NCBI GenBank assembly: GCA_964615375.1
Contig: CAZTOW010000032.1
Coordinates: 1-64,000, forward strand
Origin: CAZKWG01 sp964615375
GTDB lineage: Bacteria > Myxococcota_A > UBA796 > CAZKWG01
Direction of reading: 5' to 3'
DNA length: 64,000 bases
Below, piece after piece: positions 31,656-39,851 of the stretch (position 1 is its first letter; each line of letters opens with the position of its first letter). The notes beneath the pieces were generated by a model. The model did not search any database. It worked only from the letters and a program-made list of their open reading frames with translations, and was not told where the DNA came from. A program made the translations under genes and the position numbers.

Positions 31656-32084
31656 ATGGCCTACAGCGACAAGGTGGTCAACCACTACGAGAACCCACAG
31701 AACGTGGGCAGCCTGGACAAGAACGACCCCGACGTGGGGACGGGCCTCGTCGGCGCGCCCGCCTGCGGCGACGTCATGAAGCTGCAGCTCAAGATCAACG
31801 ACGACGGCATCATCGAGGACGCGAAGTTCAAGACCTTCGGCTGCGGGTCGGCCATCGCGTCGAGCTCGCTGGTCACGACGCTCGTGAAGGGCCGCACGGT
31901 CGAGGACGCGCTGACGATCAAGAACTCCGACATCGCCCGCGAGCTCTCGCTGCCCCCGGTCAAGATCCACTGCTCGGTGCTCGCCGAGGACGCCATCAAG
32001 GCGGCCATCGCCGACTACCAGAAGAAGAAGGGGATCGGCGCCGACGCCTCCGCGCAGACTGACAAAGCCAGCCAGGTCGGCTAA
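31656..32084 (+). CDS. iscU: Iron-sulfur cluster scaffold IscU
   Basis: Scaffold on which [2Fe-2S] clusters form. It opens AYSDKVVNHYENPQNVGSL and keeps all three cluster cysteines: APACGDVMKL, TFGCGSAIASSSLV, and the LPPVKIHCSVLAEDAIK segment, which also contains the HscA-binding LPPVK. 142 residues, with a short Ala/Asp C-terminal extension (ADASAQTDKASQVG) beyond the E. coli protein. ATG has GGAG at a good distance and lies 36 bp after iscS. Confidence 0.97.
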   Translation: MAYSDKVVNHYENPQNVGSLDKNDPDVGTGLVGAPACGDVMKLQLKINDDGIIEDAKFKTFGCGSAIASSSLVTTLVKGRTVEDALTIKNSDIARELSLPPVKIHCSVLAEDAIKAAIADYQKKKGIGADASAQTDKASQVG

Positions 32085-32106
32085 AGTTCTCCAGGGGAGG
32101 TTCGCC

Positions 32107-32436
32107 GTGGCCGTCACCATGACACCCGCTGCCATCGAGCGCATCGCCGCGCTCAAGAAGAGTCGCCAGACGCCCGAAGCCATCCTGCGCGTGGGCGTGC
32201 GTGGAGGGGGCTGCTCGGGCCTCAGCTACTACATCGACTTCGTCGACAGCACCGACGCGAAGGACAAGGTCTTCACCTTCGACAACGGCGTGACGATCGC
32301 GATAGATCGAAAGAGCTACCTCTTCCTCAACGGCACCGAGATCGACTTCCAGAAGGGCATGATGAAGACGGGCTTCGAGTTCAAGAACCCGATGGCCTCG
32401 CGCTCGTGCTCCTGCGGAGAGTCGTTCAGCCTCTGA
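32107..32436 (+). CDS. iscA: A-type iron-sulfur carrier IscA/ErpA
   Basis: HesB/IscA-family carrier that receives or delivers clusters. The three cysteines are in RGGGCSGLSYYIDFVD and SRSCSCGESFSL (the C-x-C pair near the C-terminus). 109 residues, normal. GTG at 32107 is chosen because GGGGAGG stands six bases before it; an internal ATG (residue 5) is less well placed. It is in the order iscU-iscA-hscB of classical isc operons. IscA and ErpA cannot be told apart from sequence alone. Confidence 0.93.
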   Translation: MAVTMTPAAIERIAALKKSRQTPEAILRVGVRGGGCSGLSYYIDFVDSTDAKDKVFTFDNGVTIAIDRKSYLFLNGTEIDFQKGMMKTGFEFKNPMASRSCSCGESFSL

Positions 32437-32451
32437 ACCTGCGCGGACGCT

Positions 32452-33036
32452 GTGACCACCACCTGCTGGCGATGCCACGAGGCGCTCAAGGGGCCTGTCT
32501 GCGTGGGCTGCGGCGCCATCCAGCCGCCGCCGGCGCGGCCCGACTTCTTCCAGATCCTCGGCCTCCCACGGGCCTGGCACCTGGAGGCGAGCGAGCTCGA
32601 CCGCGCCTGGCGCGAGGTGAGCCGCAAGGTCCACCCGGATCGCTTCTCGGGGAAGTCGGCGGTGGAGCGGCGCATGAGCCTGCAGTGGACGGCCATCGTC
32701 AACGAGGCCCGGCGCGTGCTGCGCGATCAGGTGCCTCGCGCGCGCTACCTGGCGAGCGGGCTCACGCGCCCGCCCGAGGAGGGCGGCCCCTCCCTGGACC
32801 CGGACTTCCTCGAGGAGATGTTCGAGCTCCGCATGGCGGCGGACGCCGATCCGCAGAGCGTCATCGCCCGCGCCGAGAGCGGCCGACAGGAGCTGCTGGG
32901 CGAGCTGGACAGGATCTTCGCCCGCTGGGAGGCGGGGCAGGGTGATCTCCGCGCGGTCGAAGAGCGGCTGGCGCGGCTCAAGTATCTGGACAACCTCACG
33001 CAGGGCGCCCGCGCGGCGAGCGCCTGGCCGGACTGA
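32452..33036 (+). CDS. hscB: Co-chaperone HscB with N-terminal zinc finger
   Basis: J-type co-chaperone that brings IscU to HscA. The J domain has HPDRF (in REVSRKVHPDRFSGK, about residue 65) and the HscB-specific C-terminal three-helix domain with LDPDFLEEMFELRM. Unlike E. coli HscB, the protein starts with CWRCHEALKGPVCVGCG, a four-cysteine CxxC-x9-CxxC zinc-finger-like module as in mitochondrial HSCB. 194 residues. Start GTG at 32452, 16 bp after iscA; hscA starts 2 bp after its stop. Confidence 0.92.
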   Translation: MTTTCWRCHEALKGPVCVGCGAIQPPPARPDFFQILGLPRAWHLEASELDRAWREVSRKVHPDRFSGKSAVERRMSLQWTAIVNEARRVLRDQVPRARYLASGLTRPPEEGGPSLDPDFLEEMFELRMAADADPQSVIARAESGRQELLGELDRIFARWEAGQGDLRAVEERLARLKYLDNLTQGARAASAWPD

Positions 33037-33038
33037 AC

Positions 33039-34874
33039 ATGGCCAACATCGGGATCGATCTCGGCACCACGCACTCGCTGGTGGCCGTCGTGATGAACGG
33101 GAAGGCGCGCTGCCTGCTGGACGAGGAGGGCCGCGCGCTGCTGCCCAGCGCCGTGCGCTACACGGACGCGGGAGTCGACGTGGGCTGGGACGCGCTGGCC
33201 GCGGCGGGCGAGCCGGGCGGCGTGACCTTCACCAGCGTCAAGCGCTTCATGGGCCGCTCGAGCGCGGACGTGGCCGCCGAGGCGCGCCTGTTCCGCTACG
33301 AGCTGCTGGAGGAGGACGACAAGGTCGTGCGCTTCCGGGCGGGCGACCGCGTGCTGACGCCCATCGAGATCTCGGCCGAGGTCCTGCGCGCCCTCTCCGG
33401 CCGGGCCGAGGAGGCCCTGCTGGGCAAGCCGGGCGGGGCGGTCATCACCGTGCCCGCCTACTTCGACGACGCGCAGCGCCAGGCCACGCGGGACGCCGCG
33501 CGCGTGGCGGGCCTGGAGGTCCTGCGCCTGCTCAACGAGCCCACCGCCGCCGCCCTGGCCTACGGGCTCGAGCAGAGCCGCAGCGGGCTCAAGGTCGCGG
33601 TCTACGATCTGGGCGGCGGGACCTTCGACATCAGCATCCTCGAGCTGCAGGAGGGCGTCTTCCAGGTGCTCTCCACCGCGGGCGACACCCACCTGGGCGG
33701 CGACGACTTCGATCAGGCCCTGGCGGCCGTGCTGCTGCAGAGCGCGGGCGTCGCGGACGCCGACGGCCTCACCTTCCGGCGGGCGGTGCGCGCGGCGGAG
33801 AAGGCCAAGCGCGAGCTCTCGGCGGCGGAGAAGACCACCATCGCCGTGACCCTGGGCGGCCAGGCGGTAGAAGCGGAGCTGGACCGGCAGAGCTTCGAGA
33901 ACCTCATCCGCCCCCTGGTGGAGCGCACGGCGCGGGCCTGCCGCCGCGCGCTGGAGGACGCGGGGCTCCAGCCCTCGGACATCGACGAGGTGGTGCTGGT
34001 GGGCGGCTCGACCCGGGTGCCCCTGGTGCGCCGCTACGTGGGCGAGCTCTTCGGGCGCACGCCGCACACGGACCTGAACCCGGACGAGGTCGTGGCGCTG
34101 GGCGCCGCCATGCAGGCGGACATCCTCTCGGGATCGAGCCCGCTGGCCGATGATCTGCTGCTGCTGGACGTCATCCCGCTCTCGCTGGGCCTCGAGGTCA
34201 TGGGCGGGGTGGTCGAGCGCCTGATCCCGCGCTGCTCCACCATCCCCGCCAGCGCGAGCCAGACGTTCACGACGCACGCCGACGGCCAGACCGCCGTCGA
34301 CCTCCACGTCGTGCAGGGCGAGCGCGAGCTCGTGCAGGACAATCGCTCGCTGGCGCGCTTCAAGCTCACCGGGCTCCCGCAGCTCCCGGCGGGGGTGCCG
34401 CGCATCAAGGTGGACTTCCTGGTCGACGCCGACGGCATCCTGACCGTGAGCGCCCGCGAGGAGTTCACCGGGGCGGAGGCCAGCATCGAGGTGGTGCCCA
34501 GCTACGGTCTCTCCGAGGAGGAGATCGAGAACATGCTGGAGGAGGCGATCGACCACGCCGAGACGGACGTGGACCAGCGCCTGCTCATCGAGGCCCAGGT
34601 GGAGGCCGAGCAGATCCTGAACGCGCTGGACAAGGCGCTCTCTGAGGACGCCGCCCTCCTGCAGGCGGGCGAGCGCGAGCTGCTCGACGGCGTGGCCACG
34701 CAGCTCCGGGCGGCCATCGCCGGGCGCGACCGCGCGCGGATCTCCAGCCTGTCGCACCGGCTCGACGAGGTCAGCGCTCCCTTCGCGCAACGTCGCATCG
34801 AGCGGGATCTCGCGCTGGCGCTCTCGGGCCGCGCCGCGGATGACGTGGCGAAGCACCTCGGGATGGGCGACTGA
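33039..34874 (+). CDS. hscA: Hsp70-type chaperone HscA
   Basis: Specialised Hsp70 that with HscB drives cluster transfer from IscU. The N-terminal ATPase motifs are intact: IGIDLGTTHSLVAVV, PAYFDDAQRQATRDAA, VAVYDLGGGTFDISIL and VVLVGGSTRVPLV; the substrate domain follows (DVIPLSLGLEVMGG) and the lid is Asp/Glu-rich. 611 residues, the HscA size. Position directly behind hscB supports HscA over DnaK. No ferredoxin gene follows; the isc run ends here and the next gene starts 52 bp on. Confidence 0.95.
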   Translation: MANIGIDLGTTHSLVAVVMNGKARCLLDEEGRALLPSAVRYTDAGVDVGWDALAAAGEPGGVTFTSVKRFMGRSSADVAAEARLFRYELLEEDDKVVRFRAGDRVLTPIEISAEVLRALSGRAEEALLGKPGGAVITVPAYFDDAQRQATRDAARVAGLEVLRLLNEPTAAALAYGLEQSRSGLKVAVYDLGGGTFDISILELQEGVFQVLSTAGDTHLGGDDFDQALAAVLLQSAGVADADGLTFRRAVRAAEKAKRELSAAEKTTIAVTLGGQAVEAELDRQSFENLIRPLVERTARACRRALEDAGLQPSDIDEVVLVGGSTRVPLVRRYVGELFGRTPHTDLNPDEVVALGAAMQADILSGSSPLADDLLLLDVIPLSLGLEVMGGVVERLIPRCSTIPASASQTFTTHADGQTAVDLHVVQGERELVQDNRSLARFKLTGLPQLPAGVPRIKVDFLVDADGILTVSAREEFTGAEASIEVVPSYGLSEEEIENMLEEAIDHAETDVDQRLLIEAQVEAEQILNALDKALSEDAALLQAGERELLDGVATQLRAAIAGRDRARISSLSHRLDEVSAPFAQRRIERDLALALSGRAADDVAKHLGMGD

Positions 34875-34926
34875 TCCCAGCCCCCCTCCGCGCGCCGCGC
34901 TCCCGACGCGGTATGCTCTCGCTCTC

Positions 34927-37900
34927 GTGTCCAGCTCGCTTCGACCCTACCCGCCCACCGTCGGCCCCTACCGCGTGCTCCGCCCGCTGGGTCGGGGGGG
35001 TGCGGCCGTGGTCTACGAGGTCGAGCACCCGTCCACGGGCGAGCGCATCGCGCTGAAGCTGCTGACGCACCAGCTCTCGGCGGTGCGCTTCGAGCGCGAG
35101 TACCGCACGCTGGCCTCGCTGGACCACCCGAACATCGTGCGGGTCTTCGACTACGGCTTCACCGACGACCACTTCCCCTACCTGACGATGGAGCTGCTGG
35201 ACGGGGTGCCCGCCCAGGCCCACGCCAAGGCCAGCGGGCGCCCCGGCGGGGTGACGCGGACGGCGGAGATCGTGCGCATCGGCGCGCTGGTGGCCGACGC
35301 GCTGGACTACCTGCATCGCCACCGCATCGTGCACCGGGATCTGAAGAGCTCCAACGTGCTGGTGCTGGGCAGCGGCGGCGTGAAGCTGCTGGACCTGGGG
35401 ACGGCGCGCCTGCTGGGATCCAACGAGGGGATCACGCGCCAGGGCGAGTTCATCGGGACCTTCACCTACGCGAGCCCCGAGCAGCTCACCGGCCAGACGG
35501 TGGACCACCGCTCGGACCTCTACTCGCTGGGCGTGCTGCTCTACCGCCTGCTGACCGGGCGCCGCCCCTTCGAGGTGGACGACCCGCACGAGCTCGCCCG
35601 GCTGCACATCGAGGCGCCCCCGCCGCCGATGACCGACTTCGCGCCGGGCCTGCCCGCGGTGCTGTCGACCTTCATCATGCGCCTGCTGGCCAAGCGCCCC
35701 GACGACCGCCCGAAGAACGCGCGAGAGGTGGCCGAGAACCTGCGTCAGAGCGGGCTCGGCGCGGCGCCGCTGGCCATCGGCCCTCCCTGGTCGGGCGAGC
35801 TGCCCCTGGTGGGGCGCGCGGAGGAGAGCGCCGCGCTGGACCGCCTGCTCCAGGAGGCCCGCCCGGGCAGCATGCTCTTCCTGGTGGGGCCGCAGGGCTC
35901 GGGCCGGGGTCGCATGCTCGCCGAGGCGACGCGCCTGGCCTCGGCGCGGAACATCCCCGCCTTCTCCGCGACCTTCCCGGGACCGTCCGGCCTCGGCGCG
36001 CTGACGTCCGTGGCCTGGGCGATCACGCGGGAGCTGCGCAAGGACGGCCCCACCGATCCAGCCTACGCCATCCTGCGGGACGCTTCGCCCGCGCCCCCGG
36101 CGTCCACGCGCCTGGTGCTCTTCCTGGAGCTGACCTCGCTCATCCGCAAGCGCTCCGGGGTGGAGGGGCGCCCGGTGCTCCTGGCCCTGCAGAACCTGGA
36201 TGAGGCCCGCCCCCTGGCGCTCCAGGCCCTCGCCGCCACCCGCCTGCGCGCCGCCGAGGCGGGTCTGCCCCTGGTCTGCGTGGCGACGGTGGAGTCCAGC
36301 GACGGCCAGCTCCCGCCCGCGCTGGCGCAGATCTTCCCCGAGGCGCGGACCCTCGCGCTCGGTGGGCTGGAGATCGCGCAGGTGGGCCAGCTCGTGAGCG
36401 CGATGCTGGGCACGGAGACGCCGCCCATCACGCTCTCGCAGCGCCTCCACGAGGCCACGGCGGGGCTGCCCGGGCGCCTCGACGGTCTGGTGCGCGCCGG
36501 GGTGCGCGCCGGGGCGAGGGCCCGCGGGCGCCTGGCGCTCCCGCCCACCCTGCCTCAGGCGATCCAGGTCCACCTGCAGAGCCTGAGCCGCGTCTGCGGG
36601 CGCGTGTGGGAGTCCCTGGCCGCCGCGGGCGGAGAGGCCCACCTGGACCTGCTCACCCACGTCTCGGGCCTGCCCGCGCTGGAGCTCCGCGCCGGCCTGC
36701 TGGCGATGCAGCGAGAGGGGCTCGTGGAGCAGATCGACGACGGTGGCGTCGAGACGTGGCGCTTCCGGCTCCGCGAGTTCCGCCGGCTGGCCCTGGACGC
36801 GATCCCCGCCGAACGGGTCGACGAGCTCCGCCAGCGGGTGGCCTCCGGGCTGGCCACCGCGCCGCCCACGGCCGCGAAGGTTCGCCTGCTGGTGGCCTCC
36901 GGTCACCTGGAGCCGGCCCTGCTGGAGGCGGCGCCCTGGGCCGAGCGCTGGCTCGACGACGGACAGCCGGCGGAGGTGCTCCACATCTTGAGCCCCCTGG
37001 TGGAGCGCCTGGACGATCCGCAGACCACCTCCTCGCCCCTGATGGCGCGCCTTCTCCTGTGTCACGCGCGCGCCCTCTCGGCGATCGACGCCCAGGACCC
37101 ACGGGCGGATCGCTCGCTGGCCCGCGCGATGTCCCTGGCGACCGACGCGGCGCGTCAGGCCGAGGTGGACCTGTACACAGCGGAGCTGTACCGAAGGCGC
37201 GGGCAGCTCGACCGCGCCCGGGCGCGCCTGGCGCGGGCCAACCGCCTGGTGGATCAGGCCTCGGCCCCGCGGATCCGCGCGCTGGTCCGGCTCAGCCGCG
37301 CCCAGGACGCGCTGGAGCGGGGGGACCTGCAGGGGGCGGCGAGCAGCTTCGACGAGGCCCGACGTGGCGGCGAGCGGGCCGGAGATCTGCGCACGACGGC
37401 GCGGGCGCGGCTCGGGCAGGCGATGGTGTTGCTGGCCCGAGGAGATCTCGTCGAGTCGGAGCGCGAGCTGGGACGCGCGTCGGCCTCGCTGGTCCGCAGC
37501 CAGGACGACGCGGGGCAGTGGTCCGCCGCCTGCGCGCTGGCCGCCACGCAGCGCCTACAGGGTCGGCTCAGCGAGGCGCGGCACACGCTGTCCCGACACC
37601 GCGAGGCGGCGCGGCTCACCGGCAACATGGGGGCCTACGGCGAGCTGCTGGCGGCCCAGGCTGAGCTGGAGATCGATCTCGGGCGCGCCGAGGAGGCGCT
37701 CACCCTGCTGGGCGCGTTGGAGCGCGTGCGGGAGCCGCTCCCCCTGACCGTGACGCTCGCCTGCGTGCGGGTCAACGCGCGGGCCCTGCTGGCGCGCGGG
37801 CGAAAGGCGGAGGCCTTCGAGCTCCTGGACAGCGGCGCCACGCTGGCGCGCTCACAAGGGCTCGTCGTCCTCGGGGCGCTGCTCTCGGCGTGGCGGGCGC

Positions 37901-38298
37901 TCACGCTCGGATCGGAGGCGGAGGCGGACGCGGCGCTGACGGCGGCGCTGGCGGCGGTGGAGCCCACGGGACACGTCCTGGCTTGCGCCGAGCTGGCCCT
38001 CTGCCTGGGTCGCGCGCGGGCGGATCGCGGCGAGCGGATCGCCATCCCCGAGAGCGTACAGGCCTGGGCGGCGAGTCAGCCGACCCGCCTCTGGCGCCTC
38101 CAGCTCCGCGCGCTCGAGGCCGATCGCGCCGTGGCGGCGGTGGAGGGTGAGGAGGCGCTCCGACAGGCGGAGCTCCTGGAGGGGAGCTTCCTCGACCTCG
38201 AGGCCGCCCAGGAGCCGCCGGAGCGAGAGATGCTCCGCGCACATCCAGCTCGAACTGCCGCGGCGCGCCTCCGTCGAGGTCCTCGCAGCAGACCCTGA
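34927..38298 (+). CDS. Serine/threonine kinase fused to STAND-like ATPase and TPR repeats
   Basis: 1123-residue signalling protein. Kinase domain about 15-275: GRGGAAVVYEVE, ALKLL (ATP Lys), HRHRIVHRDLKSSNVL, LLDLGTAR (DFG as DLG) and YASPEQ. An ATPase-like region begins near 296 (PLVGRAEESAALDRLL) with FLVGPQGSGRGRML, a Walker A in which the usual Lys is Arg, and LLALQNLDEA as Walker B. Residues about 690-1100 are TPR-like helices (GQLDRARARLARANRLV, ERGDLQGAASSFDEARRGG and AEEALTLLGAL). No membrane helix. GTG at 34927 lies about 10 bp after TATGCT, so the transcript may be nearly leaderless. Kinase-AAA-TPR fusions are typical of myxobacteria; the target is unknown. Confidence 0.88.
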   Translation: MSSSLRPYPPTVGPYRVLRPLGRGGAAVVYEVEHPSTGERIALKLLTHQLSAVRFEREYRTLASLDHPNIVRVFDYGFTDDHFPYLTMELLDGVPAQAHAKASGRPGGVTRTAEIVRIGALVADALDYLHRHRIVHRDLKSSNVLVLGSGGVKLLDLGTARLLGSNEGITRQGEFIGTFTYASPEQLTGQTVDHRSDLYSLGVLLYRLLTGRRPFEVDDPHELARLHIEAPPPPMTDFAPGLPAVLSTFIMRLLAKRPDDRPKNAREVAENLRQSGLGAAPLAIGPPWSGELPLVGRAEESAALDRLLQEARPGSMLFLVGPQGSGRGRMLAEATRLASARNIPAFSATFPGPSGLGALTSVAWAITRELRKDGPTDPAYAILRDASPAPPASTRLVLFLELTSLIRKRSGVEGRPVLLALQNLDEARPLALQALAATRLRAAEAGLPLVCVATVESSDGQLPPALAQIFPEARTLALGGLEIAQVGQLVSAMLGTETPPITLSQRLHEATAGLPGRLDGLVRAGVRAGARARGRLALPPTLPQAIQVHLQSLSRVCGRVWESLAAAGGEAHLDLLTHVSGLPALELRAGLLAMQREGLVEQIDDGGVETWRFRLREFRRLALDAIPAERVDELRQRVASGLATAPPTAAKVRLLVASGHLEPALLEAAPWAERWLDDGQPAEVLHILSPLVERLDDPQTTSSPLMARLLLCHARALSAIDAQDPRADRSLARAMSLATDAARQAEVDLYTAELYRRRGQLDRARARLARANRLVDQASAPRIRALVRLSRAQDALERGDLQGAASSFDEARRGGERAGDLRTTARARLGQAMVLLARGDLVESERELGRASASLVRSQDDAGQWSAACALAATQRLQGRLSEARHTLSRHREAARLTGNMGAYGELLAAQAELEIDLGRAEEALTLLGALERVREPLPLTVTLACVRVNARALLARGRKAEAFELLDSGATLARSQGLVVLGALLSAWRALTLGSEAEADAALTAALAAVEPTGHVLACAELALCLGRARADRGERIAIPESVQAWAASQPTRLWRLQLRALEADRAVAAVEGEEALRQAELLEGSFLDLEAAQEPPEREMLRAHPARTAAARLRRGPRSRP

Positions 38299-38801
38299 TC
38301 GCGTCGCCAGGACGCGGCCCCCGGTCGCGCCCTGACGCTTTCTTGCTGGTCGATAGCTCACAGTCGGGCGATGCTGGAGCTTCGATACTTCATTGACCCG
38401 TCAATGCCCGACTGCTGTCGCTATCTCCCCGCCATCAGGCGCGAAGCGCGTTTTTCTGACGCGCCCCGCTCGTGATGGCTCCGGGTCCGAAGGGTCTTCG
38501 TTTCCGTCCACGCCACCATCCAGGGCGCGACGAAGACTCAAGTGCGCCTGCTTCGCGCGTTATCGCCACTCTCGACGTCGCTCAACTGTGCCAATCGGCG
38601 CCCGGCACACAAGCTGAGGGGGAGGGAAAAAGAACACTCCCCAGTGGCGCGGGAGAACTCGATACGTTACACGCTATGGAAGACAGGGCGCACACAGGTG
38701 TCCTTCGGTCGGTGACCCCTCGCCTGCGCCTCTCTCAACCCGGTCAGACCGCGCTCTCGCTACTCAACGTCCTCGAATCACCCTGGTGGAGAAGCAAATC
38801 C
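38299..38801. other. 503-bp intergenic region with nested inverted repeats
   Basis: No gene is supported. Near the left end is a nested foldback: GATAGC and CAGTCGGGC (38353-38369) are mirrored as GCCCGACTG and GCTATC (38406-38424), and inside lies CATTGAC-cc-GTCAATG (38391-38406). At 38439-38455 a short GCGC hairpin is followed by TTTTT, a weak terminator. The rest shows no clear promoter. Confidence 0.65.
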
Positions 38802-39851
38802 ATGCCTCGCAGCCCCAAGCCGACGGATCACCTCGACTCGGTCAAGCACCTGATGGGCACGATGCCCGATCACGAGATCGCTCTGCTCTGCAACAGCACG
38901 CCCTCGATCGTCGGGCGCTATCGTCGCCGTCACGACATCCCCGCCTATGAGGGGTACAAGTTCGGCATGGGCCAGGAGCCGCCCTCCAAGCGGGCCGGCT
39001 CGGAGGATGAGGACGGTGCGCCCGCCGAGGAGGCGGCCCCCGAGGAGACCGTCGCCGCGCCGGAGGAGGCGCCCGAGGAGAAGCCGGCCAAGGAGACGAA
39101 GGGTCGCTCCAAGCTGGACGCCTTCCGGGATCAGATCGGCACGGTCTCCGACGCCGAGATCGCCGCGAAGGCGGGCGTGACGGCGGAGGCGGTGCGCATC
39201 TACCGCCGTCGTCACGGGCTCAGCTCTCGCCGGGAGAACGCCGCGAAGGCCGAGGCTGAGGCGAAGGCGGCGGCTGAGGCGAAGGCGGCGGCCGAGGCGA
39301 AGGCGGCGGCCGAGGCGAAGGCGGCGGCCGAGGCGAAGGCGGCGGCGGACAGCGACGACAAGAAGTCTCCGCAGCGCCGCGCGTCCAAGCTGGACTCCTA
39401 CATGGATCTGGTCGGGACGCTGCCGGATCGCGAGGTGGCGACCATGGCCGGCGTGACCCCGGAGAACGTCCGCGCCTTCCGTCGCCGTCACAACATCCCC
39501 GCGCGCTGGCGGGACGAGAGCGAGGAGGGCGTGGTCCCCGACACGGCCCCCGCCGCGCAGGCGGAGGAGCTCGCCGCCGAGGTGGTCGTCGAGGCCCCGG
39601 CCCCGAAGGCTGACAACGCGAAGCCCGCCCCCGCCGCGGCGCCGGCTGTCGAGACGGCCCCCGCCGCGCTCCCCGCGCTGAAGATGCACGGCTACGCGAT
39701 CCACGTCCGCGCCGGCGACAACACCTACGAGTACCTGATCGTCGCCACCGACATCGCGTCCGCCGCCTCCAACGCCATCACGGCGGTGAGCAACCGGCAC
39801 GGGGTGGCGGAGATCACGTCGATTCGGCACCTGGGCCCGGCCCTGATCTGA
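38802..39851 (+). CDS. Protein with three repeated HTH-like units and Ala/Glu/Lys linker
   Basis: 349 residues; function unknown. Three related units of about 40 residues occur near 10-49, 104-143 and 196-236. Each has the form LD...GT-x-D-x-E-I-A...GV...V...YRRRH-x-IP, for example MPDHEIALLCNSTPSIVGRY, VSDAEIAAKAGVTAEAVRIY and LPDREVATMAGVTPENVRAF, i.e. a helix-turn-helix-like fold with a basic third helix. Linkers are acidic or the AEAKAA repeat. The C-terminus (HGYAIHVRAGDNTYEYLIVA) is a small separate domain. A chromatin or DNA-spacing role is an inference. ATG 38802 has GGTGGAG upstream. The 3-prime end overlaps the convergent gene by 38 bp. Confidence 0.8.
   Translation: MPRSPKPTDHLDSVKHLMGTMPDHEIALLCNSTPSIVGRYRRRHDIPAYEGYKFGMGQEPPSKRAGSEDEDGAPAEEAAPEETVAAPEEAPEEKPAKETKGRSKLDAFRDQIGTVSDAEIAAKAGVTAEAVRIYRRRHGLSSRRENAAKAEAEAKAAAEAKAAAEAKAAAEAKAAAEAKAAADSDDKKSPQRRASKLDSYMDLVGTLPDREVATMAGVTPENVRAFRRRHNIPARWRDESEEGVVPDTAPAAQAEELAAEVVVEAPAPKADNAKPAPAAAPAVETAPAALPALKMHGYAIHVRAGDNTYEYLIVATDIASAASNAITAVSNRHGVAEITSIRHLGPALI
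39255..39347 (+). repeat. 18-bp tandem repeat encoding (AEAKAA)n
   Basis: Five near-identical 18-bp units of the form GAGGCGAAGGCGGCGGCC encode an Ala/Glu/Lys helical rod inside the HTH-repeat protein. Near-identity at the DNA level points to recent slippage expansion, so copy number may vary between strains. Confidence 0.85.

Noticed and set aside
34771..37065. A 764-codon minus-strand open frame under the kinase-ATPase-TPR gene
   Set aside because: Low-complexity Arg/Gln/Ala composition with no motif; the opposite strand encodes an intact kinase.
39241..39350. Possible CRISPR-like array
   Set aside because: Units are contiguous 18-bp repeats without spacers and lie in frame within a protein gene.
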